A stretch of 64,000 bases of DNA from Sporomusa sphaeroides DSM 2875. GTDB lineage: Bacteria > Bacillota > Negativicutes > Sporomusales > Sporomusaceae. Positions within the stretch are counted from its first letter, which is position 1. The number at the start of each line of letters is the position of its first letter. The DNA lies in contig NZ_CP146991.1 of NCBI RefSeq assembly GCF_001941975.2, positions 2,342,524 through 2,406,523 on the forward strand, read 5' to 3'. The translations under genes were made by a program, and so were the position numbers. This document shows positions 34,073 through 42,906 of this stretch, in pieces. Below the pieces are notes generated by a model that was given only the letters and a program-made list of their open reading frames with translations, searched no databases and was not told the origin of the DNA.

Positions 34073-36715
34073 TTATTTGGCCTGAGCCCAATTACTGCCG
34101 GTCTTTACTTCGGCTACCAGCGGCACATCAAGTTCTACTGCCTGTTCCATTGCTTGTTTCACAAGCGCTGCCACCTGATCAAGCTCGTTTTCTGTTACTT
34201 CCAATACTAATTCATCATGAACCTGCAGCAATAGCCGGCTTTTGAGCTGCTTTGCCTTAAGTGCGGCATACACCTTATTCATGGCAATCTTGATAATATC
34301 GGCAGCTGCTCCTTGAATAGGGGTATTCATAGCTGTTCGTTCGGCAAAGGAGCGCTGATTAAAGTTGCTGCTGTTAATATCCGGCAAATGACGGCGCCGC
34401 CCAAACAAGGTTGTGACATAGCCGTCGCGGTGGGCACCGGCGACAACTTCATCAATATATCTTTTCACACCTTGATAGTTAGCAAAATAACTCTCAATGT
34501 AGTAACTGGCTTCTTTGCGGCTGACACCAATATCACGCGCCAGCCCGTAATCGCTTATGCCATAAACAATACCAAAATTGACAGCCTTGGCTCTGGCCCG
34601 CATCTCCGGCGTAACTTCCGCCATCGCTATACCAAAGACTTCCGCTGCTGTCCGGGTATGTATATCCTGATTATGGCGGAACGCTTCCAGCAAACTGGCA
34701 TCACCAGCCATATGGGCCAGTACTCTGAGCTCGATTTGCGAATAGTCGGCAGACATAATATACTGGTACTCTTCGCCGGGAACAAATAATTCCCGTATTT
34801 TCCGCCCAATATCGGAACGGATAGGAATATTCTGCAGGTTGGGCTCAGAACTGCTCAACCTGCCGGTTGCCGTAACCATTTGATTAAAGGTAGTGTGAAT
34901 TCTGCCTGATTCAGGGTGAATTAATCCTTCCATACCGTCAAGATAGGTTGACTTAAGTTTGGTCAGCATACGGTATTCCAGCAGTTTATCGATTAGCGGG
35001 TGCTGTCCGGCTAATTTTTCCAGTACCTCTGCGTCAGTAGAGTAACCTGTTTTTGTCTTTTTAATAATAGGAAGCTTGAGCTTTTCAAATAAAATAACGC
35101 CCAACTGCTTGGTGGAATTGACATTGAATTGTTCATCAGCCAACAGGTAAATTTCATCGATCAGCTGATCTACTTTACCGGCAATACTTACCGCCATCTC
35201 CCGCAGGTAGCTGCGGTCAACACTAATGCCGGCAACCTCCATCGCTGAAAGAGCTTCGACAAGCGGCATCTCAACTTCTTCAAACAATTTGTCCAAGCCG
35301 GTATTTTTAAGTTGCACAGCCAGTACCGCTTGCAACTGCCCGGTAATACCACTGGCCCAGGCAGCAAACTCCGGCTTCAACGGCAAGTTTTTGTCCCCGG
35401 CAGGCAAAATCACATTTTGCTCCAAATATTTTTTGGCCAAAACATCCAGCGGATAGGCAGAAGCCGTGGGGTCCAGCAAGTAGGCGGCAATCAGGACATC
35501 TGTTACTTGAGCCTGCACCAGCGTCCCTCTTGCCTGACAGGCATTATACAGCTTTTTAGAATCATAGGCAACTATCGTTACACTGCTGTCGGCCAACAAG
35601 TCAAAAACGCCGTTCCAGCCTTCTGCCTCTGCGGGAATGTAGACGGTTTCTTCAGCACAAGTGAGAGCAAGGCCAATAAGTCCGGCTAATGGTGAGTGTC
35701 CTGGCGATACCGGATAGCAGCTCATGCGCCCCTGTTGCCTAACCTTGGCACAAACGGCAGCAACCTCTGACCGGCTGGCGGCGATAGCAGGCGTACTTAG
35801 CTCAACAGCCGGCGATTGAATCTCGCCGGCATCCCTGCTGCTGATTCCCGGAAACAAGGTGTCCACTTTTGCCAACAGGGTTTTGAATTCAAATTTAGCA
35901 AACAATTCTTTTACAGTCTGCGTTTCTGGATGAATACCAAAATTTTCCGGGATAAACTCCATATCCATGTTGCAAACAATAGTAGCCAACTGTTTTGATA
36001 AAATTGCCTGGTCGGTAAATTGACGCAGATTTTCCTGCAGTTTTTTGCCTGACACCTGGTCAATATTGGCTAAGACATTTTCCAGTGAACCGAATTGGGC
36101 CAGCAGCTTTCCTGCCGTTTTTTCGCCAACACCGGGTACACCCGGTATGTTGTCAGAGCTGTCTCCCATCAGACCTTTCATATCAATAATCTGGGCCGGA
36201 GTCAAACCGTATTTTTCTTTGAGCGCAGCCGTATCCATGGTCTCCATATCTGAGATGCCTCTTTTGGTAAGCAGCACCTTGGTCTCCGGCCCGATAAGCT
36301 GGAGGGCATCACGGTCACCGGTTACAATAAGCACCTCATAGCCTTGTCTGGAAGCCTTTGCTGCCAGTGTGCCGATAATATCATCGGCCTCAAAGCCCGC
36401 CTCTTCAATTGTCGTGATGCCAAACGCCTGTAACAGCTCGCGAAGCAAGGGGAACTGTTCGGACAGTTCTCCGGGAGTAGCCTGACGTTGAGCCTTGTAC
36501 TGTGAGTAAGTTTCTGTCCGGAAGGTCACCCGTCCTTTATCAAAAGCCACCGCTAAAAAATCCGGTTTGTAGTCTGCCAGCAATTTTACAAGCATGGTTG
36601 TAAATCCATATACCGCATTGGTATGCAGCCCGTCAGCTGTACGCAGCATTGGCAGCGCATGAAATGCCCGATGAACCAGACTGCTGCCGTCAATTATAAT
36701 AAATCTTTGGGGCAT
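34073..36715 (-). CDS. polA: DNA polymerase I
   Basis: Fills gaps and removes RNA primers in replication and repair. The 880-residue protein has the N-terminal 5'-3' flap nuclease (about 1-290; IDGSSLVHRAFHALP, GDRDALQLI, LMGDSSDNIPGVPGVGEKTA), a central 3'-5' exonuclease-like domain (about 310-480) and the family A polymerase domain with motif A MSADYSQIELRVLAHM, motif B RAKAVNFGIVYGIS and motif C LLQVHDELVLEV. In the central domain the DxE metal motif is replaced by SCYPVS, so proofreading is probably lost, as in Bacillus Pol I. First gene of polA-mutM-coaE-slt. Confidence 0.97.
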   Translation of the reverse strand: MPQRFIIIDGSSLVHRAFHALPMLRTADGLHTNAVYGFTTMLVKLLADYKPDFLAVAFDKGRVTFRTETYSQYKAQRQATPGELSEQFPLLRELLQAFGITTIEEAGFEADDIIGTLAAKASRQGYEVLIVTGDRDALQLIGPETKVLLTKRGISDMETMDTAALKEKYGLTPAQIIDMKGLMGDSSDNIPGVPGVGEKTAGKLLAQFGSLENVLANIDQVSGKKLQENLRQFTDQAILSKQLATIVCNMDMEFIPENFGIHPETQTVKELFAKFEFKTLLAKVDTLFPGISSRDAGEIQSPAVELSTPAIAASRSEVAAVCAKVRQQGRMSCYPVSPGHSPLAGLIGLALTCAEETVYIPAEAEGWNGVFDLLADSSVTIVAYDSKKLYNACQARGTLVQAQVTDVLIAAYLLDPTASAYPLDVLAKKYLEQNVILPAGDKNLPLKPEFAAWASGITGQLQAVLAVQLKNTGLDKLFEEVEMPLVEALSAMEVAGISVDRSYLREMAVSIAGKVDQLIDEIYLLADEQFNVNSTKQLGVILFEKLKLPIIKKTKTGYSTDAEVLEKLAGQHPLIDKLLEYRMLTKLKSTYLDGMEGLIHPESGRIHTTFNQMVTATGRLSSSEPNLQNIPIRSDIGRKIRELFVPGEEYQYIMSADYSQIELRVLAHMAGDASLLEAFRHNQDIHTRTAAEVFGIAMAEVTPEMRARAKAVNFGIVYGISDYGLARDIGVSRKEASYYIESYFANYQGVKRYIDEVVAGAHRDGYVTTLFGRRRHLPDINSSNFNQRSFAERTAMNTPIQGAAADIIKIAMNKVYAALKAKQLKSRLLLQVHDELVLEVTENELDQVAALVKQAMEQAVELDVPLVAEVKTGSNWAQAK

Positions 36716-36826
36716 AAGCCCACCACCTTATATTCTAATATTGTCCAATCTACTTTTATTGGCTATTAAACACAAAATCCCTTCTCTATTTTCCTAAATA
36801 CCTGCTAACATTATGTAATAGTTTGC

Positions 36827-36927
36827 TAAAGAAAACACAGCTTGCGCCGAGCCTTTGGCGAAAGCGGAAGCCGATGCTGCCCTTATCCTGCTTTTAAGAA
36901 AGTTATACTTTCTGTTAGGATAAGAAA
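36827..36927 (+). repeat. Dispersed structured repeat R1, copy C
   Basis: The best-preserved copy. CTTATCCT pairs with AGGATAAG around the AGAAAGT-TAT-ACTTTCT hairpin, and the 5' half has the full CGCC-GAGCCTTT-GGCG hairpin. The right end abuts the long hairpin at 36930. It lies upstream of polA and downstream of the L,D-transpeptidase gene. Confidence 0.92.
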
Positions 36928-36929
36928 AA

Positions 36930-36994
36930 CGTTGCCACGCTACTGCTTGCCATGACAAAGACCGGAGGTCATGGCAAGTGTCAACGTGACAACG
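36930..36994 (-). terminator. Composite long hairpin after the L,D-transpeptidase gene
   Basis: Inner perfect 11-bp stem CTTGCCATGAC/GTCATGGCAAG and an outer stem CGTTGCCACG/CGTGACAACG with one mismatch. On the minus strand it is followed by GTTTTTCTT, the T-run being the edge of repeat R1, so it probably terminates the transpeptidase transcript. Confidence 0.7.
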
Positions 36995-37019
36995 CTATGG
37001 GAGGTTATATTAATTTGCG

Positions 37020-38234
37020 TTAAGGATAAGTAAGCTCTAAGGTCTTAGCCGCTTCATTCAAATACACATAAGCATCAAAGTAACGATTTATATTCGTAAT
37101 TTTAATGTAGGGCACTGCTGCGACCATCTCAACCGGAACATTAACACTCTGCCCTTTATCGTTGATGGTTAGCTTATGTTCTTTTTCATTCCATTCAAAC
37201 TTATGTTCCATCATTTCTGCTAACGAGAGCGCCGGTACTGCCAAAATCCCCTGAATTCTAAGCACTTCCAAATTCACCGGTTGTTCGTTCAAAAAAACCT
37301 TTAATTTATCAAAATTCCAGGAATTTTCTTCTGAGTGCCAGCTCTGCTCACCGCTAAACAACGCTGCTATACTGGCGGCTGAAACAAATACCATACTGCC
37401 ACTGGCAATGCCTGGTACACTGACTGCTTCATTCCGGGCAGTTTTAGTTTTTTCATCCCAGTGTATTTTCTGTTTCAGCGCCTCGGCAAGTGAATAAAGG
37501 GGAATGTAGGGAACTTCCTGCACAATCAGCCCGCGTGAGGTTAGCAGACTGCCATTCACTCTAATAGGAAATGGTTTGGCGATAACTACCTGCTTGTCAC
37601 TGGGTTTGTTGAGTATATTTCGCAGAAATTCATCACTGACAAAATCGTTTAGGTAATAGGTATTAAGCTTGTTTCTTATATCCCGCACGGTTATACTGCC
37701 ATAATTATAGACATCAGGATATACTGACAGCAATATCTGGCCGGTGGTATTTGTCCGGACCTTTATTCGGTCATAAGTGATCCGTACCGGTGTACCATAG
37801 CTCACCTTGTCAAAAAGCTCTTCCACATCTTCTTCGTACATACGAATACAGCCATTAGATACGGCTGTTCCGATAGACCAAGGCGCGTTTGTACCGTGAA
37901 TGCCATAGGTATGCCAAATTCCTATCCACCTGTATCCCAGCGGATTAGCCGGGCCTGTGGGCACCACTATCCCCTTCTGATCCGGCGGATACCAGGCAGG
38001 ATTTACTTCCTTGCAAATAATAGAATAATTCCCAAGCGGAGTTGGGGTAGCCGGCTTGCCGATAGCTACCGGAAACTCCTTCAGCAAATTATCTCCCGAG
38101 AATAATTCTATTGTCCGGCTGGGCAAATTCACGATAAGACTTGGTGCAACCAGCTCGGCACTCGGTTTGGCATAGCCGATAGATACTGTTAGCAACAAAA
38201 ACACATACAGCCACAAGGTAACCCGGAGTAACAC
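37020..38234 (-). CDS. Secreted L,D-transpeptidase (YkuD) with copper-amine-oxidase-like domains
   Basis: Cross-links peptidoglycan via 3-3 bonds or attaches proteins to it. The 404-residue precursor has a signal peptide (about 1-22, ending GYAK), a YkuD catalytic domain (about 30-160) with IHGTNAPWSIGTAVSNGCIRM holding the catalytic His and Cys, and a C-terminal region (about 210-404) with two repeats like the copper amine oxidase N-terminal fold (VNGSLL...VPYIPLYSLAEAL...HWDEKTKT; VFLNEQPV...VPALSLAEMM...EWNEKEHK), a common cell-surface module in Bacillota. Start is a GTG at 38234 behind AGAAGGG. Single gene, followed by a long hairpin. Confidence 0.88.
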   Translation of the reverse strand: MLLRVTLWLYVFLLLTVSIGYAKPSAELVAPSLIVNLPSRTIELFSGDNLLKEFPVAIGKPATPTPLGNYSIICKEVNPAWYPPDQKGIVVPTGPANPLGYRWIGIWHTYGIHGTNAPWSIGTAVSNGCIRMYEEDVEELFDKVSYGTPVRITYDRIKVRTNTTGQILLSVYPDVYNYGSITVRDIRNKLNTYYLNDFVSDEFLRNILNKPSDKQVVIAKPFPIRVNGSLLTSRGLIVQEVPYIPLYSLAEALKQKIHWDEKTKTARNEAVSVPGIASGSMVFVSAASIAALFSGEQSWHSEENSWNFDKLKVFLNEQPVNLEVLRIQGILAVPALSLAEMMEHKFEWNEKEHKLTINDKGQSVNVPVEMVAAVPYIKITNINRYFDAYVYLNEAAKTLELTYP

Positions 38235-38343
38235 TTAGCATCCCTTCTTCACATCGTTTTTTGTAGCAATATCATAATATGAAGAATGCAGGCTCAGATA
38301 TTACCCCTTAAGCCAGCCTTTAACCTATAATTTTTTAACATAC

Positions 38344-39486
38344 TTACTGAAGATTAAGTATCTGTTGGTGTACCACCCGTAACCGCCGGTGGCGTTCGTC
38401 AACAATCGGAAGATAGATATGAATCTGTGCACCTGTATTGCCAGCAGGTAATGGATTGATATTGATAAAGCCACCATGCTCACTAATAATCCGGTGAGCT
38501 ACCGGCAACCCCAGTCCCATATGTTCAAGTTTGGTGGTATAAAACGGTTCGAATACCCGGGACAAAATTTCCGGCGAAACGCCGGAGCCTGTATCACCGA
38601 TGGCGATGACAAGCATACTTAGCTCAGAGTTAATCCAGGATTTTACTGACAGTACGCCCTTGCCCGGCATTGCTTCTATGGCGTTTTGCATAATGTTAAC
38701 AATAGCCTGTTTGATTAAATTACTGTCAACATTGAGCAGCGGCAGATCAGCAGCCAGCTGTTTGTCAATGTCAATCTGTTCACCACCAAGCTGTTTGAAG
38801 GTCAATAGCAAGGCTTCTTCAATGACGCGGTTTATGTTGATGCTGTTTTCTTTGTTCACAGGCGGCTTGGCAAACAAAACAAGGTCTTTTACCACATTAT
38901 TGATGCAAGATACCTCATCCAGCATCATCTCCAGCACATCACGCCCCACCGTATATTGATCATCTTCCAGCCGGCCGAGCATTACCTGCAAATACCCGCT
39001 TATGGTTGTAAGAGGAGTCCGCACATGATGAGCCACTCCGGCTGCCAATTCGCCTAAAGACATAAGCATCTGCGTTATCTGTATCTGCTTTATCGCGGCC
39101 CGTACGGCAGATAAGTCCTGGATAATAACAATTAAGCCGTTTGTTTCCCGGGCAGCGCCTCTAAGCCTTAGTGTATCAATATGAACATAAACAAACTGAT
39201 CTTTGACTTTTAGCTTTAAATTTGCAGTATGTAAATCCTCATATTCATCCATATGAAATACCTGCAAAAACTTTTCACCATGATGTTTAAATACATCGTC
39301 TACCCGTCTACCTATGGATTTACTCCTGTCAATACCACAAATCTTTTCTGCTTCACGATTGAGATTTTTCAACTTAAGCTCATTGTCTATGAAAATAATT
39401 CCTGTGGTGGTTTCAAAAGAATCTTGACAGTCATCCTCTCTGGGTAAGTACACTACGTTATTATCGAGAGCTTCTGCCGCAGACAT
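38344..39486 (-). CDS. PAS-domain sensor histidine kinase (NtrB-like)
   Basis: A soluble two-component sensor of 380 residues with no membrane segment. It has an N-terminal PAS domain (about 25-135; GIIFIDNELKLKNLNREAEKICGID), the dimerisation/phospho-acceptor region with LAAGVAHHVRTPLTTISGYLQ, and an ATPase domain with N box QNAIEAMPGKG, G1 GDTGSGV, and G2 HMGLGLPVAHRIISEHGG. No response regulator is adjacent, so the partner is unknown; orphan PAS kinases of spore formers often feed the sporulation phosphorelay, which is one possibility. AGGAGG precedes the ATG. Confidence 0.88.
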   Translation of the reverse strand: MSAAEALDNNVVYLPREDDCQDSFETTTGIIFIDNELKLKNLNREAEKICGIDRSKSIGRRVDDVFKHHGEKFLQVFHMDEYEDLHTANLKLKVKDQFVYVHIDTLRLRGAARETNGLIVIIQDLSAVRAAIKQIQITQMLMSLGELAAGVAHHVRTPLTTISGYLQVMLGRLEDDQYTVGRDVLEMMLDEVSCINNVVKDLVLFAKPPVNKENSININRVIEEALLLTFKQLGGEQIDIDKQLAADLPLLNVDSNLIKQAIVNIMQNAIEAMPGKGVLSVKSWINSELSMLVIAIGDTGSGVSPEILSRVFEPFYTTKLEHMGLGLPVAHRIISEHGGFININPLPAGNTGAQIHIYLPIVDERHRRLRVVHQQILNLQ

Positions 39487-39818
39487 TGTCGATCGCCTCC
39501 TAGTGACCAGCTTTACCTTTGGTGCTGTTAAACATTCTTGTAAATTATTGTAATTCCTGCTAAATTAGCCTAATTAGTTTTCGTAAAAAACCGACACTTT
39601 TTCAAGCTTCCTTGTCGAAATTAATAGCTGGAAACCAACAACCCTTGACCTGCTTACGGTTGGAGCGCCGCCTAATTCGACACGATGACTTATTTACCTA
39701 TGGTTATCCTGCTTATTATTCAACATAATTAGGGCTGACATTTCACTTAATTTACAATATTTGTAATAAAAAACACTAAATTACAAATATTTCCATTTAT
39801 ATTTTAACCTGCAACAAT
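39487..39818. other. Intergenic region upstream of the histidine kinase
   Basis: A 330-bp AT-rich stretch without a convincing ORF, repeat or RNA. It should contain the kinase promoter, but I could not pick a pair of hexamers with confidence. Confidence 0.5.
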
Positions 39819-39870
39819 AGTAAAAGGCAGTGTTCCGGGCAAATTATGCCTTGGCTCACTGCCTTTTACT
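39819..39870 (-). terminator. Terminator-like hairpin after the MerR/coiled-coil gene
   Basis: Perfect 14-bp outer stem AGTAAAAGGCAGTG with its complement and a 24-base loop that contains a further GGGCA/TGCC pairing. It lies 45 bp past the gene's stop codon. Confidence 0.65.
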
Positions 39871-39914
39871 TAGCAATATATAATATCCAAAAGCTATCGT
39901 ATACAATTCTTATT

Positions 39915-40496
39915 TTAGCTAAATAATCGCTGCCAGAATGATTTTTGCTTGGTGGGTTCTTTTTCTTCCGCCAGTTGTTGCAACCGGGCATCTACCAATT
40001 GAAAATGTTCGGTGAGTTCCGCTTCCATACGCTCCTCAAGTTTAGAAACTTCTTGCCTTAAATCATGCAATTCTTCCTGCTGTCCGTTTACAATACTAAT
40101 GGTAGCTGCAATTTGCTGTAAAGCCTGGTTTTGTGAAGCAATAACCGCCATAATGGTAGAACCTTCAACCTGAGCTATTGGCGATAAGGCTTGCGATTGG
40201 ACCAATTCTTCCTCTTGCGGAGCTGTTGCGCTGCCGTCCTGCGATTCGGCATCGACTTCAATAAATCTTGCAAACCGCCTATTGAGATCACGAGCAATGT
40301 CATCTGCATTTTTATTTTGGTGCATACCTTTCGCAATAGCCTGGAACACTTCAACGGCTTCAGGGTAAAAACGTTTCTTTTTCCCTTCGCCGGTAGCCGG
40401 CAAATAATCCATAAATAAATCGCGATAATACCGTAAAGTGCTTTGCGGAATACCAATTTCCTGCGATATGTCTTTGATGCTAAGCAATTCTGTCAT
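39915..40496 (-). CDS. MerR-type HTH protein with C-terminal coiled coil (RacA-like)
   Basis: A 193-residue protein. The N-terminal 75 residues form a MerR-like winged helix (LLSIKDISQEIGIPQSTLRYYRDLFMDYLP...FYPEAVEVFQAI). The remainder is an Ala/Gln/Glu-rich linker and a long coiled coil (about 110-175; QQEELHDLRQEVSKLEERMEAELTEHFQ) ending with the basic KSFWQRLFS. This layout (MerR HTH plus coiled coil, ~190 residues) resembles RacA, which anchors the chromosome at the cell pole in sporulating Bacillus, though an ordinary regulator is possible. Start at ATG 40496 behind GGAGGG. Confidence 0.7.
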   Translation of the reverse strand: MTELLSIKDISQEIGIPQSTLRYYRDLFMDYLPATGEGKKKRFYPEAVEVFQAIAKGMHQNKNADDIARDLNRRFARFIEVDAESQDGSATAPQEEELVQSQALSPIAQVEGSTIMAVIASQNQALQQIAATISIVNGQQEELHDLRQEVSKLEERMEAELTEHFQLVDARLQQLAEEKEPTKQKSFWQRLFS

Positions 40497-40695
40497 AAAA
40501 CCACCCTCCATGTTTTTGTAGTTGCGATTATATTCGCGCTTGCAGGGTGGTTCTCCTGCTATTTTTATGAATTAATGTAAAAAAATACCAAAAATAAATT
40601 TATATTCATTTCTTATGAGAATAATGTCAATAATTTATAAGCCGTCAAGTAAAAAGAAGGCCGGAAACAAAATATTGTTCTCTAGGGGATATACG

Positions 40696-40732
40696 CAGAA
40701 CAAGGCATCCATATTATGAATGCCTCGTTCTG
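40696..40732 (-). terminator. Hairpin downstream of the YjcZ-like gene
   Basis: Stem CAGAACAAGGCAT...ATGCCTCGTTCTG with one mismatch, 43 bp past the stop of the 40-residue gene. There is no T-run on either strand, so its function as a terminator is uncertain. Confidence 0.45.
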
Positions 40733-40774
40733 TTCCCTAATATCTCGTTGTGTTTTGGCGTAAGGCGAAATTAC

Positions 40775-40897
40775 TTAGCAGGTCGGGCTGCAGTCATCAT
40801 TACAGAAGCAGAATAGCAACAGAATAATGATAATTATTATAAAGCAACCACCAAAGCCGCCTCGACCTCCAAAGCCGCCGAATCCGTTAAATCCCAT
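40775..40897 (-). CDS. Tiny Gly-rich/hydrophobic YjcZ-like spore protein
   Basis: A 40-residue ORF starting at ATG 40897 behind AGGAGG at good spacing. It reads MGFNGFGGFGGRGGFGG, then a hydrophobic helix with six Ile and three Leu, then Cys-rich CFCNDDCSPTC. Glycine-rich leader plus one membrane helix is the pattern of YjcZ-type sporulation proteins; the four-Cys tail is extra. A CATAGATTA box at 40943-40935 resembles a late sporulation -10 element (CATAnnnTA), about 30 bp before the start. Too small for most gene finders. Confidence 0.7.
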   Translation of the reverse strand: MGFNGFGGFGGRGGFGGCFIIIIIILLLFCFCNDDCSPTC

Positions 40898-41010
40898 ATG
40901 TGCGCCTCCTATCCACAAAGTAAGGGGTATGTTGTAATCTATGAATGGCTGAGTAATTTTGCTACAAAAAAACGTTCATTTAATTCGTGCCGAATTGAAG
41001 CCGGAAATAG

Positions 41011-41034
41011 AAAAACCGCACCCTGCAGGATGCG
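41011..41034 (-). terminator. Terminator after the 210-residue membrane protein gene
   Basis: Minus strand CGCATCC-TGCA-GGGTGCG followed by GTTTTTCT, about 90 bp past the stop codon. Confidence 0.7.
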
Positions 41035-41121
41035 ATCCACTTATACCACCTTTGTTTTCTAATGAATATACCGGTACCGTACGCAATGTAACGGTAAAAA
41101 AAGGCAATGGGTAATATTTGT

Positions 41122-41754
41122 CTATTTTGGGGAACCATTAGCCATTAAAATACTAACCATGCACCAATAAACTATTAATTCGGACAGCTCTTCTAATACC
41201 TGCGAATACGGCTTGAGTAATAAAATTAAATTTCTTTCAAAAATAAGCTGTGAAGCTATGGCGGCAATAATTAACAGAACCCCATCAACCGTTGATATGT
41301 AGACTTTTTGTTTAATATGCTCCCAGTTGAAATTGCGCCACAATCCGATTAGTGTACTAATAATGATAACCGTAAGCACCGGATACACATACTTACCATA
41401 CCAAATTGCATGAATCGACGGAAACGTAGGGCCATCCGGTCCGATAGTTATCGGCTCAAAAAATACCCGTCCCCAGCTCAATTCTCGCCCAACCATCATC
41501 AGCCAAACAACTATCATCCATAAACACAAATTATGAATTTGTCTATCATCGCGGTTATGATGCGCCAACCTCCAAGATAAGAATGCTCCAAAAATAAGAA
41601 TAGCCACCTGTGAATTTTCTATCAGACCATTTTCCCAGCCGCACCACTCCGGCAGGAACAAACCAAGAGGAAATAGCAATACCGTCAAAAATAAAGATAC
41701 CCAGGTTGTCGGAAATATCCTCCGCGTAAATAATTGCTTCTTTTGTATTGACAT
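41122..41754 (-). CDS. Multi-pass membrane protein of unknown function
   Basis: A 210-residue protein with about five to six hydrophobic helices (approximately 17-35, 48-62, 77-92, 123-142, 157-172, 190-206). Polar residues of note are GWENGLIENSQ in the first external loop and GRELSWGR after the third helix. I do not recognise the family. AAGGAG precedes the ATG. It stands alone between a tRNA-Leu terminator and the YjcZ-like gene, with its own terminator. Confidence 0.75.
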   Translation of the reverse strand: MSIQKKQLFTRRIFPTTWVSLFLTVLLFPLGLFLPEWCGWENGLIENSQVAILIFGAFLSWRLAHHNRDDRQIHNLCLWMIVVWLMMVGRELSWGRVFFEPITIGPDGPTFPSIHAIWYGKYVYPVLTVIIISTLIGLWRNFNWEHIKQKVYISTVDGVLLIIAAIASQLIFERNLILLLKPYSQVLEELSELIVYWCMVSILMANGSPK

Positions 41755-41836
41755 CGAATTACTCCTTCAGTGTTAACCAGCTTATTCATAGATAATTTAC
41801 TAGTTAACGTATAAGCCCCTTTTTCAAAAAAATAAT

Positions 41837-41870
41837 TAAAGCCACTCCAAGCAATGCTGAGAGCGGCTTA
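41837..41870 (-). terminator. Terminator of tRNA-Leu(CAA)
   Basis: AAGCCACTC and GAGCGGCTT arms with one mismatch; minus strand continues TTAATTATTTTTTTG. Confidence 0.65.
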
Positions 41871-41919
41871 TTTCGTCCAAAAAAATTCAAATAAATGTTA
41901 AAATAGTTTTCGATTCAAT

Positions 41920-42005
41920 TGGTGCCCGGGAAGGGACTTGAACCCCCACGTTGTTACCAACAAAAGATTTTGAGTCTTCCGCGTCTGCCATTCCGCCACC
42001 CGGGC
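41920..42005 (-). tRNA. tRNA-Leu (anticodon CAA)
   Basis: Acceptor GCCCGGG/CCCGGGC, anticodon stem GAAGA/TCTTT with loop CTCAAAA, long variable arm, T loop TTCAAGT, encoded CCA. Stands alone. Confidence 0.96.
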
Positions 42006-42173
42006 ATTTATTATGTTTATGTCCTATAGCGGACATTAGTTATAATACCACCTGCATTTGTTATTGTCAAGTAAGTTTTTTACCATGAAAAAATAACTCT
42101 TCCTAGAAAAGGACAATCTGATTTTATGGCAAATATATAATTTTGATTTACTACTATCACAAAGGAATTAACT

Positions 42174-42905
42174 ATGCCGACAATTAAACTCAATGACCGT
42201 ATAATTACTTATTCACTGCGTCTTGATAAACGCCGGAAAACCATTCAATTGCGGCTGCTCCCTACTGCCGTAGTTGAAATCGCAGCGCCAGGGAAACTCA
42301 CCGCTGATGAAGTTAAGCAGATTCTGACAAGTAAAAGCAGATGGCTTACAGGCCGGCTAAACAAACAAGCGGCACTTGCCGCCAACCCTGTGAACCAGAC
42401 GCTGACACCCGGCTCTCAACTGCTGTACCAGGGCCAGACTTACACTCTTGTTGTTTTGCCTGGCAGCAATAACAAGCCGGAAGTAATAATAAAGCCCTCG
42501 GAAATTCTCGTAAAGCTGCCTGGACCGAGGATGGCCGCAGAGCATTCTGTCACTACCGAACAAATACTAAAAGCCTGGCTAATAAACCAGGCTGGTGAAC
42601 AATTTCTTGTCAGAACCAAGCATTGGGCGGCATTAATTGGCGTTCGCCCGGTACGTATAACCATCAGAGATCAGAAAACCCGCTGGGGTAGTTGTTCAAG
42701 CCTTGGCAATATCAACTATAACTGGCGAGTCATCATGGCTCCTCCCCGGGTAGCTGATTATCTGATTATTCACGAGCTGTGCCATTTACTGGAGCCCAAC
42801 CATTCTGTTAAGTTTTGGAATGAAGTCAGAAAGTTTGCTCCTGACTATCAGGAATGCCGCAAATGGCTCACCGATAACGGCAAAGTTTTATGTCGTATCT
42901 TTTAA
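42174..42905 (+). CDS. YgjP-like zinc metallopeptidase domain protein (DUF45/M48-related)
   Basis: A 243-residue soluble protein. The C-terminal third carries the gluzincin-type motif HELCHLLEPNHSVKFW, with the upstream TRWGSCSSLGNINYNWR block that is diagnostic for the YgjP/WssP group (about residues 163-220). The N-terminal part is a strand-rich domain with LDKRRKTIQLRLLP. Relatives are found alone or with restriction systems; the natural substrate is unknown. AAAGGA precedes the ATG. It converges with the C_GCAxxG_C_C gene, stop codons only 1 bp apart. Confidence 0.88.
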   Translation: MPTIKLNDRIITYSLRLDKRRKTIQLRLLPTAVVEIAAPGKLTADEVKQILTSKSRWLTGRLNKQAALAANPVNQTLTPGSQLLYQGQTYTLVVLPGSNNKPEVIIKPSEILVKLPGPRMAAEHSVTTEQILKAWLINQAGEQFLVRTKHWAALIGVRPVRITIRDQKTRWGSCSSLGNINYNWRVIMAPPRVADYLIIHELCHLLEPNHSVKFWNEVRKFAPDYQECRKWLTDNGKVLCRIF

Positions 42906-42906
42906 A

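Noticed and set aside
36827-36927. R1 as a known riboswitch or tRNA-like element
   Set aside because: It does not match the cores of the riboswitch classes I can recall and lies downstream as well as upstream of genes.
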